DNA of 64,000 bases, taken from the NCBI GenBank assembly GCA_040216885.1, contig JAVJOG010000004.1, positions 10,822 to 74,821 of the forward strand. Reading direction: 5' to 3'. The translations under genes and the position numbers were made by a program. The notes under the pieces were generated by a model. That model was not told where the DNA came from, did no database searches, and was given only the letters and a program-made list of their open reading frames with translations. Within the stretch, counting starts at the first letter, position 1; every line of letters starts with the position of its first letter. Origin of the DNA: Parvibaculum sp040216885. GTDB taxonomy: Bacteria; Pseudomonadota; Alphaproteobacteria; Parvibaculales; Parvibaculaceae. Below are positions 59,535 through 64,000 of the stretch, piece by piece.

Positions 59535-60176
59535 ATGAAATCCGAAAAGAGCCTTCCGGCAAAGGACTTCCGCGCGGCGCGCGCGCCCGGGGCACGGCAT
59601 TTGGCGGCAGGCCTTGTCGCCATTGCAGCCATCCTGTTTGCGCCTGCGGCATTGGCCCAGTCGGAACAGAAGCCGGCCGTCGACCGGGGCGCATCCACAT
59701 ATAGCGAGGAAGAAATCGTCCGCGAGGCCGGCGACTTCTTCGGTGACGTGTCGAAGGGTCTTGCCGATGCGGTTCACAGCGTTTTCGAGCGCTATGGCGA
59801 ACCCAACGCCTACATCAAGGGCGAAGAGGCCGGCGGCGCCTTTGTGCTCGGTTTGCGCTATGGCCAAGGCGAACTGGTGATGAAGAGCGGCACGCGGCAG
59901 CGCGTCTACTGGCAGGGCCCGAGCGCCGGCTGGGACTTCGGCGGCAACGCCGTCAAGAACTTCACGCTGGTCTACAATCTGCCCGATGGCGAGAAGATTT
60001 ATCAACGTTTTCCGGGGGTTGAGGGCAGCGCCTTCCTGATCGGCGGCATCGCCATCAACTATCAGCAGCGCGACGACATCGTGCTGGCGCCGATGCGGGC
60101 GGGCGTCGGCCTGCGGCTCGGCGCGTCGGTGGGCTATCTGAAATACACAAAATCGCGCGAATGGCTGCCGTTCTGA
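59535..60176 (+). CDS. DUF1134 exported protein
   Basis: This is a 213-residue protein with an N-terminal signal sequence (LAAGLVAIAAILFAPAALA). The body YSEEEIVREAGDFFGDVSKGLADAV and GPSAGWDFGGNAVKNFTLVYNL is typical of DUF1134, a conserved alphaproteobacterial family without known function. AAGGAACACCGAA precedes ATG 59535; an in-frame start 36 bases upstream is less likely. Monocistronic. Confidence 0.88.
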   Translation: MKSEKSLPAKDFRAARAPGARHLAAGLVAIAAILFAPAALAQSEQKPAVDRGASTYSEEEIVREAGDFFGDVSKGLADAVHSVFERYGEPNAYIKGEEAGGAFVLGLRYGQGELVMKSGTRQRVYWQGPSAGWDFGGNAVKNFTLVYNLPDGEKIYQRFPGVEGSAFLIGGIAINYQQRDDIVLAPMRAGVGLRLGASVGYLKYTKSREWLPF

Positions 60177-60261
60177 CAGGCGGCCCAAGGTGGATGCAGG
60201 ACCCTTTTTCTGGCAGGCTGGCGGTGCATAAAACTCCGCCCGCCGACAATACGAGGATCAC

Positions 60262-60942
60262 ATGATCGAAAGCCTGATGCTGATAGCGCTTGGCTTTTTC
60301 ATCGCGACCCTGTTTGCGATCATAGCCGCGCGCCTGGTCTGGCGGCGCGCGGTCAAGGTGACGGCGCGGCGTCTCGGCGCGGCGGACGACGGCGAAACCG
60401 CGGATGTGACCCACGACGCCGAACTCGACGCGCTGCTGGCGCGCCAGCGCCGCGAAGTCGAGCCGCTGCACAATGAAATCGCGGCGCTGAACGAAAAAAA
60501 CGAGGCGCTGCAAGCAGATAGGGACCGGCTACAGGACGAGATCGAAGCTGCCAACGCCGAAATTTCGGCGCGCGACGCGCGGGCCGCGGCCATGGCGGGC
60601 GAGCTGAAATCCATCGGCGCGGCGCTTGCCGAGCAAACCCGCCGCCAGGACGAAGCGCGCGAAACCCTGAAAAACCTCAGCGAAACCACGGCACGGCTTG
60701 CTGCGGACATCGCGCCGGACGTGCCACAGGAAGCGCCGGAAGCCAGCGACAGCGGCGAGGGGGACCGGCAGGCGCTGGCCGCCATTGCCGCCTCGATCAA
60801 CCGCATGGACGAGGAAAATCGGCAGGAAACCGCCGAAAACGAAGACGGTGCCGCGGACAACCGCCTCGCCGCCGAGGCCAATCTCGGCGACCGGGCGCTG
60901 GCGGCGCGCATCCGCGCGCTGGAAGCCGGCGTCGCCTCCTGA
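60262..60942 (+). CDS. Membrane-anchored coiled-coil protein
   Basis: The protein has 226 residues. One N-terminal span (LMLIALGFFIATLFAIIAARLVW) is followed by a basic stretch and a long coiled coil (about residues 60-150, rich in Glu/Ala/Arg), then an acidic Ala-rich tail. The general form is common in Alphaproteobacteria, but I assign no function. It lies 85 bases after DUF1134. Confidence 0.65.
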   Translation: MIESLMLIALGFFIATLFAIIAARLVWRRAVKVTARRLGAADDGETADVTHDAELDALLARQRREVEPLHNEIAALNEKNEALQADRDRLQDEIEAANAEISARDARAAAMAGELKSIGAALAEQTRRQDEARETLKNLSETTARLAADIAPDVPQEAPEASDSGEGDRQALAAIAASINRMDEENRQETAENEDGAADNRLAAEANLGDRALAARIRALEAGVAS

Positions 60943-61022
60943 CACGCTAGCCCTTTCTTTTCATTGCCGGAATCAGCGCAAGCTGCTTTGCTCGAACGGA
61001 CATTTTACGGGGAGGGCCGACA

Positions 61023-61430
61023 ATGAATTTCGCATACCCGCTGACCGGGATCGTGACGCTGGTCACGCTTCTCGTCTATTTCTGGATGGCCTACGAGGTC
61101 GGAAAAGCCCGCGGAAAACATGACGTTCCGGCGCCGCGCATGGACGGACCGGACGATTTCCTCCGTGTACTGAGGGTCCAGGGCAACACCGCCGAGACGC
61201 TGCTGATCTTCCTGCCGGCACTCTGGCTCTTCGCGGCGACGGTCGGCGATGTCTGGGCGGCGGCGATCGGCCTGATTTATCCAATCGGCAGAGTGGTTTA
61301 CGCCCGCGGCTACTACGCGGCGGCGCTGCAGCGCTCGACCGGTTTCACGATCAGCCTCGCCTCGATGGCGGTGCTGACGATCGGCGCGCTGATCGCCCTC
61401 GTCATGCAGGCGGTCGCGGCCTATCTCTGA
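61023..61430 (+). CDS. MAPEG family membrane protein
   Basis: This is a 135-residue protein with four predicted spans. It contains the MAPEG-type VQGNTAETLLIFLPALWLFA and YPIGRVVYARGYY segments. Members include microsomal glutathione transferases and related lipid-active enzymes. Bacterial members are poorly characterised. GGGGAGGGCCGACA precedes the ATG. Confidence 0.88.
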   Translation: MNFAYPLTGIVTLVTLLVYFWMAYEVGKARGKHDVPAPRMDGPDDFLRVLRVQGNTAETLLIFLPALWLFAATVGDVWAAAIGLIYPIGRVVYARGYYAAALQRSTGFTISLASMAVLTIGALIALVMQAVAAYL

Positions 61431-61459
61431 GCACAAGCTGTTGATCTGAAAAGGGAAAT

Positions 61460-61535
61460 TGGCGTCCCCTAGGGGACTCGAACCCCTGTTTTCGCCGTGA
61501 GAGGGCGACGTCCTGGACCGCTAGACGAAGGGGAC
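61460..61535 (-). tRNA. tRNA-Glu (CTC anticodon)
   Basis: This is a 76-nt cloverleaf with encoded CCA. The acceptor GTCCCCT pairs with AGGGGAC, the anticodon stem TCGCC/GGCGA has loop CTCTCAC (anticodon CTC), and the T-arm has CAGGGGTTCGAGTCCCC. The overall match to bacterial glutamate tRNA is close. The CTC form reads GAG codons. Confidence 0.92.
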
Positions 61536-61969
61536 GGATCAGGCGGCGCCCCTTCTAGGCCGGTTCGGAATCCCGCGCAAGGGCAATCGAAATAGTCTAG
61601 GGCGCTGCCCCTAAAACTACCCCTCCGCACTGCGGCATTCGACCGCACCAGCCGGTAAAACGCGGATTTCTACTCCGCAACAATAGAAATTACGCAAGCG
61701 TTTTCAATAGCTTGTGATGCAATTCATTCGCATCGCAACAAACATGAAATTATTGCAACGCACAAGAAATCCAGTTGACAATCTGTCACGAAAGCCGGAT
61801 ATTTGTCTCACGAAAACGCGGTCGACCTCCTCCCCGACCGCCTTTCAGATCGCCGCCAGCGCCATCCTCCCTCCTCCCCCGGCGCTGGCGGCGCCCTCCC
61901 CCTCCCCCGACAATTTCCCGAACGAAATCAACCGCTTGGCCCCTGCCATGCGGGCGTCGCGCTGTGCGG

Positions 61970-61990
61970 CTGTCATCGAACTGTCACAAA
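61970..61990 (+). promoter_or_regulatory. PHO-box-like element, two-repeat copy
   Basis: CTGTCATCGAACTGTCAC contains two TGTCA units 11 bases apart, matching CTGTCAT-N4-CTGTCAT at all but the last position. It is the shorter relative of the elements at 62061 and 35683. Confidence 0.65.
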
Positions 61991-62060
61991 TCGCACCCGC
62001 GCGGCGAAAAGCGAACGACGCCAAAGGCTTGCGCCGGATTCGGTGGCGCCCGCCAGCCCG

Positions 62061-62093
62061 CTGTCATCGAACTGTCAAAAAACTGTCACAAAC
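62061..62093 (+). promoter_or_regulatory. PHO-box-like triple direct repeat, plus orientation
   Basis: It has the same 33 bases as the minus-strand copy at 35683-35715: CTGTCATCGAACTGTCA followed by AAAAAACTGTCACAAAC, so three TGTCA units at 11-base spacing. The nearest plus-strand gene begins about 690 bases downstream, so no obvious target is present. Confidence 0.65.
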
Positions 62094-62203
62094 CGCCCCG
62101 GCACCGCGCCGGGCGGCGCCACGCGACGCCGGCAAGGAGCGGCGAAAAAAAGTAATCCCCGGTTTTGCGACTGACGGGATGGCGGACCCTTCACCCCATG
62201 CTC

Positions 62204-62365
62204 GTCATGCCCGGAATTGATCCGGGCATCCAGAAGCCGCCGCGAGGCGGCGTCTCGCTTCGCAAGAGTCCTCCGCCGAAATCCTGAGCGCCGCTTCAGG
62301 AGTCTTTTCGAAGCGAGACGGCGCTGACGCACCTTCTGGATTGCCGGGTCGAGCCCGGCAATGAC
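62204..62365. repeat. Palindromic dispersed repeat
   Basis: The terminal inverted sequences GTCATGCCCGG...CATCCAGAA and its counterpart TTCTGGATTGCCGGG...GCAATGAC are each internally palindromic (CCCGG-AATTGAT-CCGGG and GCCGGG-TCGA-GCCCGGC). The inner part repeats GGCGTCTCGCTTCG in inverted form (CGAAGCGAGACGGCG). This is the shape of a common non-coding alphaproteobacterial repeat (GTCATGCCCGG...CCGGGCATCCA). No transposase is present. Confidence 0.75.
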
Positions 62366-62401
62366 ATGTGTGGGGGTGAGGCGCGCCGCGCCGGCGCCCC
62401 C

Positions 62402-62788
62402 TCACTCGCGCGAGGCGAAGCCCGTTTGGGGGACGAGGTGAATGCGGCCAAGCTCGAGCCCGGTGCGCGCGTGAAGGATCAGGATCGTCTCGGCGCCTTC
62501 GGACGCGAGGTGGACGGCGAGGCGGTCGCCGTCCATCGGCACGACGGCGCGGATGCGCTCGCCCGGCGCGACGCCGATCTCCGACACGCCGAAGCGCCCG
62601 CCCGGCGCCCGCACCTCGCGCTCGCCAAGCGAGGAGGCGCGATTGGCGATGGTGACGATGACGACGAGGAAGCCGACAACCATCAGCGCCCCCAATCCGC
62701 CGACGACGAATTTCAGCCTCCGGATATTTTCAGGCGTGTTGAGCCCGGTGGGCGGCGGCACATCGCCCGATGGTGTATCTTCGCCCAT
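62402..62788 (-). CDS. Small single-span membrane protein (DUF6476-like)
   Basis: This 128-residue protein has one hydrophobic span (FVVGGLGALMVVGFLVVIVTI, about residues 26-46) and a C-terminal beta-rich domain (GERIRAVVPMDGDRLAVHLAS, then ETILILHARTGLELGRIHLV). Related small proteins occur divergent to rluD in Alphaproteobacteria, and I recall the family as DUF6476, with moderate certainty. Its ATG overlaps the rluD ATG on the other strand (CATG). Confidence 0.65.
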   Translation of the reverse strand: MGEDTPSGDVPPPTGLNTPENIRRLKFVVGGLGALMVVGFLVVIVTIANRASSLGEREVRAPGGRFGVSEIGVAPGERIRAVVPMDGDRLAVHLASEGAETILILHARTGLELGRIHLVPQTGFASRE

Positions 62789-63863
62789 GATGAAAGCCGC
62801 TCCCGCATTGCCGGATGAAACGATCGCCGTCACCGTCGCCGAAGGCGAGGCGGGCGCGCGCCTCGACAAGTATCTCACCGACGCCCTGGCAGGCAAGCCG
62901 GAAGGGAACGCCGCGCCCCACGAAACGCCCTCGCGCGCGCGCATCCGCCAGTTGATCGAGGAAGGCCATGTGGCGCTCGAAGGCGCGGGCGGCGCAAAGC
63001 CGGTGGCCGAGCCCGCGCGGCGCGTGAAAACCGGCGAGCGCTGGCGCGTGACGCTCCCCGCCCCGGCGCCCGCGAAACCGCAAGGCCAGGCGATCCCGCT
63101 CGAAATCGTCTACGAGGATCAAGACCTGATCGTGGTGATGAAACCGGCAGGCCTTGTGGTGCATCCCGCACCCGGCAACCCCGACATGACGCTGGTGAAC
63201 GCGCTGGTCGCGCATTGCGGGGAAACGCTGTCGGGCATCGGCGGCGAGCGGCGGCCCGGCATCGTCCACCGGCTCGACAAGGAAACGAGCGGACTGATGG
63301 TGGTGGCGAAATCGGACCGCGCGCATAAGGGGCTCTCGGCGCAATTCGCCGCGCATGGCCGCGACGGCAAGCTGGCGCGCGCCTACACGGCGCTCACCTG
63401 GGGCGTGCCGGCGAAGAAGCGCGGGACGATCGACGCCAACATCGCCCGCTCGAGCCACAACCGCGTCAAGATGGCGACGGTGAAGGCGCGTGTCGGCGAG
63501 GACGGCGACGACATCACGGGCGGCCGCATCGCCATCACGCATTATGCGGTGAAGGCGGAATATGCGGGCGGGCTTGTCGCCCGCGTCGAATGCCGCCTCG
63601 AAACCGGCCGCACCCACCAGATCCGCGTCCACATGACCGCGATCGGCCACCCGCTGCTCGGCGACCCGACCTATGGCACGGGCATGAAAAGCCGCAAGAC
63701 GAAACTCTCCGTGGACGCACAAATCGCGCTGGAGCGCCTCGGGCGGCAAGCGCTGCACGCGCATCATCTGGGCTTCGAGCATCCGGTGACGGGGGAGAAG
63801 ATGAGTTTCGATGCGGAACTGCCGGCGGATATGCGGGCGCTGGTGGAAGAGTTGGAGGGGTGA
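62787..63863 (+). CDS. rluD: RluD-type 23S rRNA pseudouridine synthase
   Basis: The protein has 358 residues. An N-terminal S4 RNA-binding region (GARLDKYLTDAL, then SRARIRQLIEEGHVALEG) is followed by the catalytic signature HRLDKETSGLMVVAK with the active Asp, and GRTHQIRVHMTAIGHPLLGD. It probably modifies 23S rRNA helix 69 (positions 1911/1915/1917). Two adjacent ATG codons (62787 and 62790) are possible starts; the first shares two bases with the divergent gene start. Confidence 0.93.
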   Translation: MMKAAPALPDETIAVTVAEGEAGARLDKYLTDALAGKPEGNAAPHETPSRARIRQLIEEGHVALEGAGGAKPVAEPARRVKTGERWRVTLPAPAPAKPQGQAIPLEIVYEDQDLIVVMKPAGLVVHPAPGNPDMTLVNALVAHCGETLSGIGGERRPGIVHRLDKETSGLMVVAKSDRAHKGLSAQFAAHGRDGKLARAYTALTWGVPAKKRGTIDANIARSSHNRVKMATVKARVGEDGDDITGGRIAITHYAVKAEYAGGLVARVECRLETGRTHQIRVHMTAIGHPLLGDPTYGTGMKSRKTKLSVDAQIALERLGRQALHAHHLGFEHPVTGEKMSFDAELPADMRALVEELEG

Positions 63864-63885
63864 GGGACGGTTTGCGCAGCAAATG

Positions 63886-63906
63886 AAAAGGTCCGGTGGA
63901 CCTTTT
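63886..63906. terminator. Hairpin terminator after rluD
   Basis: The nine-base arms AAAAGGTCC and GGACCTTTT flank GGT, 22 bases after the rluD stop. The A-rich/T-rich ends make it usable in both directions. Beyond it, 63907-64000 holds no recognisable gene. Confidence 0.75.
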
Positions 63907-64000
63907 CAAGTCCCGAACGCCCGGAGCGTCAACGAGAGGCCGCGAGCCCCCTCACCCTTCCCACCGACGCGGCTTCCGCCGCATCGGCGGGCCCCTTCCC

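Larger units (their letters stand above)
61536..62401. other. Gene-free region with PHO-box-like repeats and a palindromic repeat
   Basis: These 866 bases have no convincing gene. The left part (about 61660-61810) is AT-rich, in contrast with the surrounding DNA. Two PHO-box-like elements lie at 61970-61990 and 62061-62093, and a palindromic dispersed repeat covers 62204-62365. An open frame at 61714-62220 has poor codon bias and low-complexity composition, and it is not annotated. A small RNA or small-protein gene under phosphate control is possible but not shown. Confidence 0.6.

Noticed and set aside
61714..62220. 168-residue open frame in the gene-free region
   Set aside because: No ribosome binding site, poor codon bias and a Pro/Ala/Arg low-complexity product; the frame runs through the PHO-box-like repeats.

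Overview
The window is a GC-rich (roughly 62-66%), gene-dense stretch of an alphaproteobacterial chromosome. The strongest taxonomic signals are the CtrA, ChpT, SciP and FlbD regulators, which as a set are characteristic of Alphaproteobacteria. Further support comes from a Rhodobacter-type phosphatidylethanolamine methyltransferase, DUF1134 and DUF1153 proteins, and the typical alphaproteobacterial intergenic repeats. The mixture of fatty or steroid-acid catabolism with flagellar genes would fit a Parvibaculum-like or Hyphomicrobiales-like organism, but the genus is only a guess.

Layout. 1-4.5 kb: end of a DUF4159 / vWA-type membrane protein operon. 4.5-7.3 kb: zinc uptake operon with a Zur-like operator and a micro-protein. 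7.3-13 kb: small housekeeping and stress genes, including an ArfA-like ribosome rescue factor and a LysR-wrbA-pirin-glutathionyl-hydroquinone-reductase unit. 13-19.6 kb: amidase, Nudix, a flagellin-like protein, a methyltransferase and a receiver-Hpt-receiver cassette. 19.8-22.4 kb: a diiron protein, a deletion scar joining two 5'-truncated genes, and a secreted trypsin-like protease. 22.4-27.3 kb: an acyl-CoA catabolic cluster whose synthetase carries two in-frame stops and is flanked by two copies of a composite repeat. 27.4-29.1 kb: a DUF1007 / NicO metal-transport pair. 29-36 kb: cold shock, ergothioneine (egtB-egtD), GST, ExoD, GIY-YIG, SlyX, pseudouridine synthase, and an unusual Asn-alternating secreted protein.

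36-38.3 kb holds tRNA-Met, pmtA and mnmA. 38.5-55.4 kb is a flagellar and cell-cycle island: fliK-flgD-sciP, then fliF-fliG-fliH-fliN-flbD-flhA-flhF-flhG, then fliJ-fliI on the other strand, ctrA, and chpT. Thus hook-length control, hook cap, MS ring, C ring, export ATPase, export gate and placement factors sit beside the CtrA phosphorelay (ChpT to CtrA), its inhibitor SciP and the sigma-54 activator FlbD. A near-perfect sigma-54 promoter lies before fliK and a CtrA-like box before fliF. 55.6-61.5 kb: cysQ, the ydbH-ynbE-ydbL envelope operon, DUF1134, a membrane-anchored coiled-coil protein, MAPEG and tRNA-Glu. 61.5-64 kb: a long gene-free stretch with PHO-box-like repeats and a palindromic dispersed repeat, then a divergent small membrane protein / rluD pair whose start codons overlap.

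The items most worth following are the three PHO-box-like repeat copies, the Asn-alternating secreted protein, the doubly interrupted acyl-CoA synthetase with its flanking repeats and G11 tract, the micro-protein in the zinc operon, the receiver-Hpt-receiver cassette, the flagellin-like orphan, and the degenerate FlhF and FlbD signalling domains. All functional calls come from reading the sequence and recalling families. No database search was run.
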